A stretch of DNA of 64,000 nt from Flavobacteriaceae bacterium. GTDB taxonomy: Bacteria; Bacteroidota; Bacteroidia; Flavobacteriales; Flavobacteriaceae. Positions 1-9,547 of the stretch are shown here, one piece after another (the first letter of the stretch is position 1; each line of letters begins with the position of its first letter). The position numbers and the translations under genes were made by a program. Under the pieces are notes generated by a model. The model was not told the DNA's origin, searched no databases, and was given only the letters and a program-made list of their open reading frames with translations. The stretch spans positions 62,001 through 126,000 of the forward strand of contig CANLLR010000001.1 in the NCBI GenBank assembly GCA_947491985.1, written 5' to 3'.

Positions 1-1196
1 TTATTGATTCGTTGGCTTTAAAAGCGACATTTAAAGATGCTTTGGAGAAAAAATCGCCCAATTTTGTTTCGATTATGTTGTATGAAGTGAATGATAAATT
101 TAACGATTCGACCATTTACAAGGAAGCGCCGCGTTATCTTACCAATTCGCTAGACAGTTTAAAAATATTACAATTGGAAAACTTAAAACAAGGAAAATAC
201 CAATTGATTGCTTTAAAAGACGAAAATAAAAACAACAAATTCGATCCTAAAAAGGACAAAATTGGTTTCATTCAAAATCATATCACGCTTCCCAATGACA
301 CGCTATATCAGTTAGAATTGTTTAAAGAAGTCTTGCCTTTTAAAGTGTTTAAACCCACTCAAGCCTCTGTCAACAGAGCGATAGTGGGTTATGAAGGCGC
401 TATTAAAGACGTGCGGTATGACGTAAAAAAGGGAGGTGAAACCCTTCCGTTTATGGTGACCAAATTGCCTAAAAAAGATTCGTTACAAATTTGGTTTCCA
501 CCAATAAAAAACGATTCGATTGCCATTACTGTTTCGCAATACAAAACCAATACAAATTTTGTTTTGAAGTTGAAAGATCAGAAAAAAGATACCTTAAATC
601 TGTCGGCTGAACGCGCTGGAAACATTCCGTTTAGAGAAAAATTTACACTTAATGCTACAACTCCTTTGGTCATCATAGACGATTCGAAAATGCGATTGAT
701 TAACAAAGATTCGCTGGCTATTACTTTTAAAACTTCGTATGACGAATGGAAGCAACAATTGGTTTTTGATTTTGAAAAACAACCGTTGGAAAAATATTCG
801 CTCACTATTTTGCCTGGTGCTTTGAAAGATTATTACGACCAAACAAACGACACGTTGAAGTTCAATTTTACTACACTAAACACTACAGATTTCGGTAACT
901 TGCGTGTGATTTTAGAAAACGTAAAGCGATTTCCTGTATTGGTTGAGTTAACGGACGATGCTGGAAAAGTGCTCGCCAATTATTATTCTGAAAAAGAAAC
1001 TACTATCGATTTTAATCTGGTTGAACCCAAACGATTTACGATGCGTTTGATTTATGATGACGACAAAAATGGCGTTTGGACACCCGGAAATTACATGCAA
1101 AAACAACTCAGCGAAGAAGTCATTTATTTTCCGAAAGAAATCGATGTTCGAGCGAATTGGGATGTGGAGCAGCCTTTTGATGTGGGGAAAAATTAA
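1..1196 (+). CDS. Ig-like domain surface protein, C-terminal part
   Basis: The reading frame is open from the first bases of the window (codons in phase from position 3), so the true start lies upstream and only about 397 residues are seen. The fragment is hydrophilic and rich in beta-strand-like segments. It includes a D/N-rich stretch (DENKNNKFDPKKDK), a central Ig/SbsA-like region and a terminal DDDKNG motif followed by a conserved-looking end (EIDVRANWDVEQPFDV). Bacteroidota proteins with this ending are usually annotated as Ig-like-domain lipoproteins of about 500-600 residues. Export cannot be judged without the N-terminus and no enzyme motif is visible. It converges on the nitrilase gene with a 10-bp gap and no clear terminator. 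Confidence 0.75.
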   Translation, partial: IDSLALKATFKDALEKKSPNFVSIMLYEVNDKFNDSTIYKEAPRYLTNSLDSLKILQLENLKQGKYQLIALKDENKNNKFDPKKDKIGFIQNHITLPNDTLYQLELFKEVLPFKVFKPTQASVNRAIVGYEGAIKDVRYDVKKGGETLPFMVTKLPKKDSLQIWFPPIKNDSIAITVSQYKTNTNFVLKLKDQKKDTLNLSAERAGNIPFREKFTLNATTPLVIIDDSKMRLINKDSLAITFKTSYDEWKQQLVFDFEKQPLEKYSLTILPGALKDYYDQTNDTLKFNFTTLNTTDFGNLRVILENVKRFPVLVELTDDAGKVLANYYSEKETTIDFNLVEPKRFTMRLIYDDDKNGVWTPGNYMQKQLSEEVIYFPKEIDVRANWDVEQPFDVGKN

Positions 1197-1206
1197 TCAC
1201 AAAAGA

Positions 1207-1971
1207 TTATAGCATTTTAAAATCGTCTTTATCGTCTAAGAAAGCTAATTTACTTCTAGTTTCAAGCATTGCTTCTTTATTTAATTCGACTATAAAAACA
1301 CCTTCATTTTCTTGAGGTTCCAGAGTGTAATTTCCTAAAAAGTCGACAGCCTGCGAATGACCAATGTATTCGTGCTGATTGTCATCTTTCCCAATGCGAT
1401 TGACTCCAATAACATAACTCATGTTTTCTACTGCGCGTGCTTTCAGCAGAATATCCCATGCATTGGTGCGAATTTTTGGCCAATTGGCGACATACAACAA
1501 CACATCATAGGTTTCTACGTTTCTGGAAAAGACCGGAAATCGCAAATCGTAACAAATAAGTGGGCAAATTTTGAAGCCCTTGTAGTTCACAATCATTTTA
1601 TCAGAACCTGAAGTGTACACTTTGTTTTCGCCTGCTAAAGTGAACAAATGGCGTTTGTCATAATGTTGTATTTCGCCCGATGGGAAAACAAAAAGCAATC
1701 GGTTGTAATACATTCTATTTTCTAGAATAACAAGACTTCCTGTGATGGCGCAATTTTTAGATCGCGCCATTTCTTGTAACCATAAAACCGTTTCACCTTG
1801 CATGTTTTCGGCTACTTTTTCAGGATGCATAGTAAAACCAGAAGTGAACATTTCGGGCAAAACAATCAAATCGACATATTGCGAAATAGAGTTTATCCTT
1901 TCGGTAAGTGAAGCTCTATTTTCACTGGGATTTTCCCATGTTAGCGATGATTGTATTAAAGCTATTTTCAT
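1207..1971 (-). CDS. Nitrilase-family omega-amidase (YafV/Nit2-like)
   Basis: This is a carbon-nitrogen hydrolase of 254 residues from the chosen start. The catalytic triad is visible at the expected spacing: Glu40 in LPEMF, Lys106 in YDKRH and Cys140 in LICYDLR. Length and spacing match E. coli YafV and Nit2 omega-amidases, which hydrolyse alpha-ketoglutaramate or alpha-ketosuccinamate, the deaminated forms of Gln and Asn, to remove these dead-end metabolites. The frame extends ten codons further upstream (to 2001), but family members begin MKIALIQ, so the ATG at 1971 is used. It lies downstream of the GH92 gene on the same strand, with a spacer holding GCGGAT-type repeat remnants. The exact substrate is inferred from family membership. 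Confidence 0.88.
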   Translation of the reverse strand: MKIALIQSSLTWENPSENRASLTERINSISQYVDLIVLPEMFTSGFTMHPEKVAENMQGETVLWLQEMARSKNCAITGSLVILENRMYYNRLLFVFPSGEIQHYDKRHLFTLAGENKVYTSGSDKMIVNYKGFKICPLICYDLRFPVFSRNVETYDVLLYVANWPKIRTNAWDILLKARAVENMSYVIGVNRIGKDDNQHEYIGHSQAVDFLGNYTLEPQENEGVFIVELNKEAMLETRSKLAFLDDKDDFKML

Positions 1972-2029
1972 AGTTTTGGAACGCGGATAAAATGGATTCA
2001 CTATGTGAAAACGCGGGTTTTCGCGGGTT

Positions 2030-4882
2030 TTATTTAATGGTTATTTCGTCGATAAATAGGTAAGCATCGCCATTATATGGATAACCCAAATGCCATTCTG
2101 GGAGTTTTCCGTAATTATATGCTTTTACTTTTATATATCTTGCATTGATTGGTTTTGATACTGTAAAACTAAAATCTTTAATTGTGTTTTCATCTTTTTT
2201 TGGATCAACATCATTGGTAACTGTTGTAATTAATGTAAAATTGATATTATCTGTCGAACTATAATATTCTACTTTTGTTGGCATTAAAATCCAGGAACGT
2301 TGGTCTTGTAGAAAGGTAGAACTAAAATTAGAGAGTTCTTTTACATTATGCAAATCAACAATGGCTTCAAAATCTTGTTTTTGATAGCCTTGCCAATCGC
2401 CTTTTCGCCAGTTTGTAGAACCTTTTATTGCGTCCAATAAACCAGCTGCACCGCCAGCATGGTATTGCAGATCGTATTTGGAATTGATATCGATAGTGTA
2501 ATTATTGGGCTTTTTAAAGAACGTTGCAGAAATAGGTTGGCTTTGTTCCGTATTGTTTTTAATATAAGCTTGTATCGTTGAAGTGGCTTCAAGATATAGA
2601 GGTGTTGTGTAAGGAACATAAGTCATTTTTGCTGTAGAATAATCGGAGTCCTTTCCCAATACTATATAATAAATTTTATCTTTTAAATTTTGGGAAACAA
2701 TTTCAACTTTCATTTTATCTTTAAATGATTTGCTTTCGGCAATAATCACTGGAACTGGAGTGATATTTTTCTTTTTAAAATCTATATAGGAGGTAGTCGC
2801 AAAGTCCATTATTTCGCTCGTTACTAACTTTTCATTGCTTGTTCCCAAAACTGTTAAGTAACTTTTTAATGATTTTTTGGTAATCGTTCGTGGCTTCCCA
2901 TCTTCTAAATTCAAACTCAAAGCTTCAAAATACGGATTCGTTGTTGACCAAAATTCTTGACCTGGCGTCACCGCATAAATTCCCATCGAACTCAACACAT
3001 ACCAAGCGCTCATTTGCCCGCAATCTTCGTTACCAATCAATCCGTCGGGAGTGTTTTTATAGAAATTATTTAAAATAAAATTGACTTTTTCAGTCGTTTT
3101 TTCGGGTTTTCCAATATAATTGTACAAATACGCCATGTGATGACTTGGTTCGTTTCCATGTGCATATTGTCCAATTAATCCGGTGACATCAACTTGCTCA
3201 CGACCTGTGGTTTTGCTTTCGCTGTTAAACATTTCATCGAGTTTGGCTTCAAATTTTTGGTTACCGCCATAGGCTTCTATCATTCCAGGAATGTCTTGAG
3301 GTACAAAAAACGAATACTGCCAACTGTTACCTTCGGTAAAATTATTGTTGATTTCTCTGGCATCGAAAGGTTTGTCCCAGCCACCGTTTTTCTTTGGTCG
3401 CATAAATCCCGTATTCCAGTCGAAAACGTTTTTCCAACTTTGCGAACGTTTCATAAAGTAATCGTAATCGTCTTTTTTGTTAAGAATTTGTGCCATTTGC
3501 GCAATACACCAATCGTCGTAGGCATATTCTAACGTTTTGGAAACGCTTTCGTGCTCGTCGTCCATAGAGATGAATCCTTGTTTTTTGTAGGCTTCCAATC
3601 CCAAATGATCTAGCATCGCCGAATGCTTTGCCGCTTCAAACGCTTTTTCATAATCAAATCCTTTAATGCCTTTTACCATAGCGTCGGCCATAACAGATAC
3701 GGAATGGTAGCCAATCATACAATCGGTTTCATTGGACGCTAATTCCCAAACGGGTAATCGTCCGCCTTGTTCGTATTGTTTTAGAAAGGTATTGATAAAA
3801 TCGGCGGTGCGTTTCTTTTCAATAAGCGTATACAACGGATGTGCGCCGCGAAACGTATCCCAAAGCGAGAATACCGAATAATAATCGAAACCTTCGCCGT
3901 TGTTTACATTGTTGTCTCTACCGCGGTATTTGCCGTCGATATCCTGAGCGATGTTCGGTTGCACCATTGTGTGGTATAAAGCGGTGTAAAAAATGGCTAA
4001 CTTGTTTTTGTTATCTTCAGTAATTGCAATTTTAGATAATTGATTATCCCACAATTGCTCGGCTTGTTTTTTGACTTGAGCAAAATTCCAATCTTTTATT
4101 TCCGACATATTTAATTTGGCGCCTTCATAACCGGTTGGTGATAATGCCACTTTTACCGAAATGGTTTCGCCCTTTTTGACTTGTTTAGAAAAGCTGAGTT
4201 TGACCAGAGTTCCTGAATAGAAGTCTTTTCTGTTTTCTTGATTGGCCTCCGCTTTATTGATTTGCATGGGAACACTGAATTCAATTCGGGCAAACACATA
4301 TTGATCTTTGGCCCAAGCTTCGCTTCGTCGCAGGATTTCAATGGTTTTATTATCAATAATTTTGACATCGCCATATAGTAATTTGTCTCTATGGTTTAAA
4401 TCAAGTATAATATTGGCGGAACCTTCACTATTAAAAGTATATTGGTGGAATCCAACACGAGTAGAAGTCGTTAAATTAACATCGATATTGTGTTTGTCTA
4501 ACTTTACCGAATAGAAACCAGCGGTTGCTTTTTCATTGGCATGAGAAAAAGGAGATCCATACTCTTTTGGATTGAAATTGGGCTCCCCCATAGTTGGCAT
4601 GAGCATGATATCTCCATAATCGGTGCAACCTGTTCCGTTTAGATGCGTATGCGAAAATCCGTAAATAATGGCATCGTCGTAATGGTAGCCTGAACAGCCA
4701 TCCCAGCTTCCGTCAATTCGTGTGTCGGGTGATAATTGCACCATTCCGAAAGGAACTGTAGCCCCAGGATAGGTGTGTCCGTGACCTCCAGTTCCAATCA
4801 TAGGGTTGACGTATTTGTGGTAGTTTTGCCCAAATGAAATAATGGAATTTAATAGAAGAAGTGCTATATAAAGGTTTTTCAT
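2030..4882 (-). CDS. GH92 family alpha-1,2-mannosidase, secreted
   Basis: A 950-residue glycoside hydrolase of family 92, a calcium-dependent exo-alpha-mannosidase family abundant in Bacteroidota that trims N-glycans and yeast mannans. Residues 1-19 form a signal peptide (ends ISFGQ). The N-terminal domain starts with the family hallmark MIGTGGHGHTYPGA at about residues 28-41. The catalytic (alpha/alpha)6 barrel carries GNEPSHHMAYLYN near residue 580 and GNEDCGQMSAWYV near 620. After the barrel, at about residues 720-800, there is a chitobiase C-terminal-like segment, then a discoidin (F5/8 type C)-like module to the end, probably for carbohydrate binding. It has its own -7 box just upstream, so it need not be co-transcribed with the preceding phosphoesterase gene. 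No SusCD pair is nearby. Confidence 0.93.
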   Translation of the reverse strand: MKNLYIALLLLNSIISFGQNYHKYVNPMIGTGGHGHTYPGATVPFGMVQLSPDTRIDGSWDGCSGYHYDDAIIYGFSHTHLNGTGCTDYGDIMLMPTMGEPNFNPKEYGSPFSHANEKATAGFYSVKLDKHNIDVNLTTSTRVGFHQYTFNSEGSANIILDLNHRDKLLYGDVKIIDNKTIEILRRSEAWAKDQYVFARIEFSVPMQINKAEANQENRKDFYSGTLVKLSFSKQVKKGETISVKVALSPTGYEGAKLNMSEIKDWNFAQVKKQAEQLWDNQLSKIAITEDNKNKLAIFYTALYHTMVQPNIAQDIDGKYRGRDNNVNNGEGFDYYSVFSLWDTFRGAHPLYTLIEKKRTADFINTFLKQYEQGGRLPVWELASNETDCMIGYHSVSVMADAMVKGIKGFDYEKAFEAAKHSAMLDHLGLEAYKKQGFISMDDEHESVSKTLEYAYDDWCIAQMAQILNKKDDYDYFMKRSQSWKNVFDWNTGFMRPKKNGGWDKPFDAREINNNFTEGNSWQYSFFVPQDIPGMIEAYGGNQKFEAKLDEMFNSESKTTGREQVDVTGLIGQYAHGNEPSHHMAYLYNYIGKPEKTTEKVNFILNNFYKNTPDGLIGNEDCGQMSAWYVLSSMGIYAVTPGQEFWSTTNPYFEALSLNLEDGKPRTITKKSLKSYLTVLGTSNEKLVTSEIMDFATTSYIDFKKKNITPVPVIIAESKSFKDKMKVEIVSQNLKDKIYYIVLGKDSDYSTAKMTYVPYTTPLYLEATSTIQAYIKNNTEQSQPISATFFKKPNNYTIDINSKYDLQYHAGGAAGLLDAIKGSTNWRKGDWQGYQKQDFEAIVDLHNVKELSNFSSTFLQDQRSWILMPTKVEYYSSTDNINFTLITTVTNDVDPKKDENTIKDFSFTVSKPINARYIKVKAYNYGKLPEWHLGYPYNGDAYLFIDEITIK

Positions 4883-4902
4883 TGTATTTTACGTTTGTTT
4901 CT

Positions 4903-4910
4903 CAAAGATA
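4903..4910 (-). promoter_or_regulatory. -7 box of the GH92 gene
   Basis: The minus strand reads TATCTTTG, a perfect match to the Bacteroidota -7 consensus TAnnTTTG, 20 bp before the GH92 ATG. No clear -33 TTTG was seen. It lies just past the stop of the EEP gene. Confidence 0.6.
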
Positions 4911-4921
4911 AAAAATTACGT

Positions 4922-5758
4922 CTAATTAAACTGTATTTCGGTATAAACTGGCAAATGATCCGATGGATATTTTACGTCTTTGGAGTCGCTTAAAACAGCG
5001 TATTTTTTTACAATTATAGTATTGTTTTTTGACAGAAAAATGTAATCGATTCGTTTGGCAACCGCTTGATTGTGTTGAAACGCATTGAATGTTCCTGAAG
5101 GTCCAAACGGTTTTTCTTCGGAAACGTCTTTGCTGTCAGTCATTTCTTTTTTAAGGTTGACGATGCGTTGTTCTGTAGGTTCTGAATTGAAGTCGCCCAT
5201 AAAAAACACAGGGTAATTCTTGGTGTTGAGACTTTTAATTTTGGCCAGAATCAATGGAATGGAATTGGTTCTAGCGCTCTCTCCCATATGATCTAAATGC
5301 GTGTTAAAAATCCAAAAAATGTGTTTGGTTTTTTTGTCTTTGAATAAAGCATAAGTACAAATCCTGTTAAGTGCGGCATCCCAACCTTTGGAAATTTTTT
5401 CGGGTGTTTCGGAGAGCCAAAAGGTGTTTTGTTGCAGCAATTCGAATTGGTCTTTTTTATAAAAAATGTTGGACGATTCGCCTTTTTCTTCGCCATCTCT
5501 GGCAGTTCCTACGTAATTGTATTTGGGTAAAGCAGCAGCCATTTCAAGCACTTGATGTGGAAGCGCTTCCTGAATTCCGAGTACATCAGGCTCGTAAAAT
5601 GCGAGTTGAGCAAACAAAAATTCTTTTCGAGTAGGCCACGCATTTTCTCCATCATTTGGGTTGTCGTAGCGAATGTTGTACGACATTAATTTGAGGTTTT
5701 GCGAACTTGATAGTGTGGTTACTAGCAGCAAAAAGATGGTAAGGATTACTTTTTTCAT
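4922..5758 (-). CDS. Secreted endonuclease/exonuclease/phosphatase (EEP) family protein
   Basis: A 278-residue protein with an N-terminal signal peptide (about 19 residues, ending SSSQ) followed directly by a complete EEP/DNase I-like fold. Fold markers in order are MSYNIRYDNP (residues 25-34), the metal-binding Glu64 in GIQEAL, the NTHLDHMG catalytic region near 154, GDFNSEP near 188 and SDHLPV near 269. The family cleaves phosphodiester or phosphomonoester bonds (nucleic acids, inositol phosphates, sphingomyelin). In exported Bacteroidota members the substrate is usually unknown, so none is claimed. The gene has its own promoter box and stands between the sdh operon and the GH92 gene. Confidence 0.88.
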   Translation of the reverse strand: MKKVILTIFLLLVTTLSSSQNLKLMSYNIRYDNPNDGENAWPTRKEFLFAQLAFYEPDVLGIQEALPHQVLEMAAALPKYNYVGTARDGEEKGESSNIFYKKDQFELLQQNTFWLSETPEKISKGWDAALNRICTYALFKDKKTKHIFWIFNTHLDHMGESARTNSIPLILAKIKSLNTKNYPVFFMGDFNSEPTEQRIVNLKKEMTDSKDVSEEKPFGPSGTFNAFQHNQAVAKRIDYIFLSKNNTIIVKKYAVLSDSKDVKYPSDHLPVYTEIQFN

Positions 5759-5774
5759 ACAATAAAATATAGCT

Positions 5775-5782
5775 CAAATATA
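5775..5782 (-). promoter_or_regulatory. -7 box of the EEP gene
   Basis: TATATTTG on the minus strand, 16 bp before the ATG, a perfect TAnnTTTG match. A copy of the dispersed structured repeat begins about 17 bp further upstream. Confidence 0.6.
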
Positions 5783-5798
5783 CTGATTTTGCATTAAG

Positions 5799-5857
5799 GA
5801 TGGAAGTGGCATCCTTTAGCATAATGCAATGAAGCAAAAGATAGAGCGAATAGCCCT
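5799..5857. repeat. Dispersed structured repeat, copy A
   Basis: The plus strand carries GATGGAAGTGGCATCCTTT, a short AT-rich loop, then AAAAGATAGAGCGAATAGCCC. The cores ATCCTTT and AAAAGAT are complementary with one bulged C. It shares these blocks with copies near 23.6, 43.4 and 61.3 kb. It lies between the sdh terminator and the EEP promoter. No reading frame runs through it. Confidence 0.7.
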
Positions 5858-5870
5858 TAAACGCCCAAAA

Positions 5871-5901
5871 TAAAAAACGCATCCCTATTACGGAATGCGT
5901 T
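5871..5901 (-). terminator. Terminator of the sdhCAB operon
   Basis: On the minus strand AACGCAT and ATGCGTT form a 7-bp stem, with a further CC/GG pair inside, followed by a run of T. It lies 36 bp after the sdhB stop. Confidence 0.75.
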
Positions 5902-5903
5902 CA

Positions 5904-5936
5904 CTATTGCCTTTTGGCTAATGACTACTAACTATA
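5904..5936. repeat. Heptamer repeat tract after sdhB
   Basis: Between the sdhB stop and its terminator the minus strand reads in 7-bp units (TTAGTAG, TCATTAG, CCAAAAG, GCAATAG). A 17-bp segment, CTTTTGGCTAATGACTA on the plus strand at 5911-5927, recurs exactly at 47055-47071 at the start of the patatin gene. Confidence 0.6.
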
Positions 5937-6698
5937 CTATTTCAAACTCGCTGAAAGATATTCTCTATTCATACGAGCGATGTTTTCTAACGAAATACCT
6001 TTTGGACATTCGACTTCACATGCTCCAGTGTTGGTGCAATTTCCGAATCCTTCTTCGTCCATTTGACGCACCATATTAAGTACACGTGCCGTTGCTTCTA
6101 CTTTTCCTTGAGGCAATAAAGCATATTGCGAAACTTTTGCTCCGACGAATAGCATGGCTGAACCGTTTTTACAACTGGCTACACAAGCACCGCAACCAAT
6201 ACAGGCTGCTGCTTCGAACGATTTGTCAGCGTCGTGCTTTGGAATTGGAATGGCGTTAGCATCCATAGTTCTTCCTGAGGTGTTCACCGATACGAATCCA
6301 CCTGCTTGTTGAATACGGTCGAAAGCACTTCGATCGACCACTAAATCTTTGATTACTGGAAACGCTTTACTGCGCCATGGTTCAATGAAAATAGTATCGC
6401 CATCGTTAAATTTACGCATGTGCAATTGACAGGTTGTAGTTCCAGTGTCTGGTCCGTGAGCACGTCCGTTGATGTAAAGCGAACACATTCCGCAAATTCC
6501 TTCACGGCAATCGTGATCGAAAGCTATTGGTTCTTTTTTCTCGTTGATGAGTTGCTCGTTTAGTTGATCGAGCATTTCTAAAAACGAACTGGCAGTAGAA
6601 ACATTATCTAATTTATACGTTTCCATGCTTCCTTTTGCTTTGGCATTTTTTTGACGCCAAATTTTAAGGTTTATATTGATGTTTTTTGCTGCGGACAT
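5937..6698 (-). CDS. sdhB: Succinate dehydrogenase/fumarate reductase iron-sulfur subunit
   Basis: A 253-residue electron-transfer subunit of complex II, which passes electrons from the flavoprotein to quinone through three iron-sulfur clusters. The [2Fe-2S] ligands are Cys64, Cys69, Cys72 (CREGICGMC) and Cys90. A ferredoxin-like region follows with [11 protein letters not shown] and [16 protein letters not shown], supplying the [4Fe-4S] and [3Fe-4S] ligands. It is the last gene of the sdhC-sdhA-sdhB operon, 8 bp after sdhA. In aerobic flavobacteria this complex normally works as succinate dehydrogenase. The sequence alone does not fix the direction, because the family also includes fumarate reductases. 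Confidence 0.96.
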   Translation of the reverse strand: MSAAKNININLKIWRQKNAKAKGSMETYKLDNVSTASSFLEMLDQLNEQLINEKKEPIAFDHDCREGICGMCSLYINGRAHGPDTGTTTCQLHMRKFNDGDTIFIEPWRSKAFPVIKDLVVDRSAFDRIQQAGGFVSVNTSGRTMDANAIPIPKHDADKSFEAAACIGCGACVASCKNGSAMLFVGAKVSQYALLPQGKVEATARVLNMVRQMDEEGFGNCTNTGACEVECPKGISLENIARMNREYLSASLK

Positions 6699-6706
6699 AA
6701 TGTATC

Positions 6707-8716
6707 TTATTTGTAATTTCTAGCTGCAATTTTGATAAACTCGTATTTCAATTCTTCTTTGTGAAGTTCCGATTGATTGATGTCGTTTCCTTTGTATTCC
6801 CAAGCACCAACGAATGAGAAATTTTCGTCATCGCGAAGTGTTTCCCCTTCACTGTCTTGGTATTCTTCACGGAAGTGACCTCCACAAGATTCGTTGCGTT
6901 GTAGGGAGTCTCTGGCCATTAATTGTCCTAAATCAATAAAATCGGCTACACGAAGTGCTTTTTCCAATTCAGGATTTAATTCATCAGATGTTCCCGGAAC
7001 GTATACATCTTTGTAGAATTCTTCTTTTAAAGCGGCAATTTCTGTTATGGCTTGTTTTAGGCCTGCTTCGTTTCGTCCCATTCCGACTTTATTCCACATG
7101 ATCAATCCCAAACGTTTGTGGAAATGATCGACTGTTTTTGAACCTTTGTTGTTTAAGAATTTATCTATGGTTTCTTTTACTTTGTTCTCAGCATCGATAA
7201 ATTCTTGCGAATCTGTCGAAATTTTACCCGTTCGGATTTCGTCTGCCAAATAATTGGAAACAGTGTAGGGCAAAACAAAATAACCGTCTGCCAAGCCTTG
7301 CATTAAAGCAGAAGCGCCTAAACGATTGGCACCGTGGTCAGAGAAATTGGCTTCTCCTGCAACGAAACAACCTGGAATTGTCGATTGCAAATTGTAATCC
7401 ACCCAAACACCACCCATAGTGTAATGCACTGCTGGATAGATTTTCATTGGTGTTTCATACGGATTTTCGTCGGTAATTTTTTGGTACATGGTAAACAAGT
7501 TACCGTATTTTTCTTCCAACCATTGTTTTCCTAATGCCGTAATTTCTTCAGCTGTTGGATGGTGGTTTCCTTTAGCATATGCAGCTTGTTTTCCTTTATT
7601 TTGAATTTCTGAAGAGAAATCTAGAAAAACTCCTTCGTTGGTATCGTTAGATTCAATTCCGTGACCAGCATCGCACACTTCTTTAGCAGCTCTCGAAGAA
7701 ATATCTCGAGGGGCTAAATTCCCGTAGGATGGGTATTTTCTTTCTAAGTAGTAGTCTCTGTTTTCCTCCGCTATTTGGACTGGTTTTAATTTTCCTTCAC
7801 GAATAGCTTGAGCGTCTTCTTTCTTTTTTGGGACCCAAATACGTCCGGAATTACGCAACGATTCTGACATTAATGTCAATTTTGCTTGATTGGTTCCGTG
7901 AACTGGAATACAGGTTGGGTGAATTTGTACAAAACAAGGATTAGCAAATAATGCGCCTTGTTTGTGTATTTTCCAACCCGCTGTTACGTTGCTTCCCATA
8001 GCATTGGTAGACAAGAAATATACGTTTCCGTAACCTCCTGTTGCGATAATAACAGCGTGTGCTGAATGGCGTTCTAATTCTCCTGTAATTAAATTACGAG
8101 CAATGATACCACGGGCTTTTCCGTCGACTTTTACTAAATCGAGCATTTCGTGACGGTTAAATTGTTGAACACGTCCCAAACCAATTTGTCTGGACAATGC
8201 TGAATACGCTCCTAACAACAATTGTTGTCCGGTTTGTCCGGCAGCATAAAACGTACGTTGTACCTGCGTACCTCCAAACGAACGGTTGTCTAACAAGCCT
8301 CCATAATCACGAGCAAAAGGAACTCCTTGTGCTACACATTGATCGATAATATTGGTTGACACTTCGGCTAATCGATGTACGTTAGCTTCACGAGCACGGT
8401 AATCGCCTCCTTTGATGGTATCATAAAATAATCGAAACGTACTGTCTCCGTCATTTTGATAATTTTTTGCTGCATTGATTCCGCCCTGAGCTGCAATAGA
8501 ATGAGCACGGCGTGGTGAATCTTGAAAACAAAATGCTTTTACATTATATCCCATTTCACCAAGAGAAGCAGCAGCAGATGCACCCGCTAAACCTGTTCCA
8601 ACAACAATAACATCAATCTTTGGTCGGTTATTTGGAGCGACTAATTTTAAATGATCTTTATAATCAGTCCATTTGTCAGCTATAGGACCTTCTGGTATTT
8701 TAGAATCTATTTTCAT
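6707..8716 (-). CDS. sdhA: Succinate dehydrogenase/fumarate reductase flavoprotein subunit
   Basis: A 669-residue catalytic subunit of complex II, oxidising succinate to fumarate on covalently bound FAD. The dinucleotide-binding motif [15 protein letters not shown] is at residues 39-53. His72 in [11 protein letters not shown] is the expected FAD-linking histidine. Further markers are [15 protein letters not shown], the substrate-loop HPTCIP and [19 protein letters not shown]. The length suits the Bacteroidota/epsilon-proteobacterial type, which is longer than the roughly 590 residues of E. coli SdhA. It sits between sdhC (5 bp upstream) and sdhB (8 bp downstream). Confidence 0.97.
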   Translation of the reverse strand: MKIDSKIPEGPIADKWTDYKDHLKLVAPNNRPKIDVIVVGTGLAGASAAASLGEMGYNVKAFCFQDSPRRAHSIAAQGGINAAKNYQNDGDSTFRLFYDTIKGGDYRAREANVHRLAEVSTNIIDQCVAQGVPFARDYGGLLDNRSFGGTQVQRTFYAAGQTGQQLLLGAYSALSRQIGLGRVQQFNRHEMLDLVKVDGKARGIIARNLITGELERHSAHAVIIATGGYGNVYFLSTNAMGSNVTAGWKIHKQGALFANPCFVQIHPTCIPVHGTNQAKLTLMSESLRNSGRIWVPKKKEDAQAIREGKLKPVQIAEENRDYYLERKYPSYGNLAPRDISSRAAKEVCDAGHGIESNDTNEGVFLDFSSEIQNKGKQAAYAKGNHHPTAEEITALGKQWLEEKYGNLFTMYQKITDENPYETPMKIYPAVHYTMGGVWVDYNLQSTIPGCFVAGEANFSDHGANRLGASALMQGLADGYFVLPYTVSNYLADEIRTGKISTDSQEFIDAENKVKETIDKFLNNKGSKTVDHFHKRLGLIMWNKVGMGRNEAGLKQAITEIAALKEEFYKDVYVPGTSDELNPELEKALRVADFIDLGQLMARDSLQRNESCGGHFREEYQDSEGETLRDDENFSFVGAWEYKGNDINQSELHKEELKYEFIKIAARNYK

Positions 8717-8721
8717 TGCTA

Positions 8722-9387
8722 TTAGTGATTAAAATGATGGAATAATGCAATAAAAATGAATCCGAAGGGAACCACTATTGCAAATGCATATCCTAATTTG
8801 TGTAGGGATTTTGAAAACTTATTGTTGAAACCCACCGATTGAAAAGAGGAATTAAATCCATGCCATAAGTGTAGGGACAAAAGTAAAAACGACACACAAT
8901 AAAGACCCGTTCGTATTGGGCTTTCAAATTTGTGTACCATTTCACCAAAATAACGTGTTTCATCAATTGGGTTTACATCAACATACTTATAGACCATTTC
9001 TGGAATCCAAAAATCGTAAAAATGCACTCCTAAAAAGGCAAGAACTACCAAACCCGAAATAATCATGTTTCGTGATGCCCATGAAGAATTGGCCGAACCG
9101 TTATATTTTGCGTATGCAATAGGTCGGGCGCTTCTGTTTTTTAATTCTAAAACAAATCCCATAACAAAATGAAATACAACTCCCAAAATCAAAACCGGCT
9201 GCATAACATACTGAATTAAACCGTTATTTCCCATGAAGTGAGAAAATTCATTGAAGGTATCTTCGTCGATTACGGATATGAAATTAATAAAAAAGTGAAG
9301 TGATAAAAAAGAAATTAAGAAAAGTCCGGAAAGCGCCATAGCAACTTTCTTTGCTATAGAAGACTTTAACAATGTAGATTCTGCCAT
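8722..9387 (-). CDS. sdhC: Succinate dehydrogenase cytochrome b subunit
   Basis: A 221-residue integral membrane subunit with about five hydrophobic helices, the single-subunit (type B, di-haem b558) anchor found with Bacteroidota complex II instead of separate SdhC and SdhD. It binds haem b and quinone and anchors SdhAB to the inner membrane. Candidate haem-ligand histidines lie in helices ([35 protein letters not shown]). It is the first gene of the operon and has the best-matching promoter among these genes just upstream. Confidence 0.93.
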   Translation of the reverse strand: MAESTLLKSSIAKKVAMALSGLFLISFLSLHFFINFISVIDEDTFNEFSHFMGNNGLIQYVMQPVLILGVVFHFVMGFVLELKNRSARPIAYAKYNGSANSSWASRNMIISGLVVLAFLGVHFYDFWIPEMVYKYVDVNPIDETRYFGEMVHKFESPIRTGLYCVSFLLLSLHLWHGFNSSFQSVGFNNKFSKSLHKLGYAFAIVVPFGFIFIALFHHFNH

Positions 9388-9416
9388 GATTGCGTAAATT
9401 TTGTTTAAAAATCACA

Positions 9417-9447
9417 CAAAAATACAGCTATTTGATATTAACTACAA
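9417..9447 (-). promoter_or_regulatory. Promoter of sdhCAB
   Basis: The minus strand has the -7 box TATTTTTG (9417-9424) and a -33 TTG (9445-9447) about 20 bp further upstream, as in the Bacteroidota promoter. The leader to the sdhC ATG is about 25 nt. Confidence 0.7.
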
Positions 9448-9547
9448 CCTTTTCGTTATAATTTATAATGAATTTAAAGTGGGTTTAACTATCGTTCAAT
9501 TGCAACCAAATAAAAGCGGCGTTTTGTTCCAAAAAATAAAACAAAAT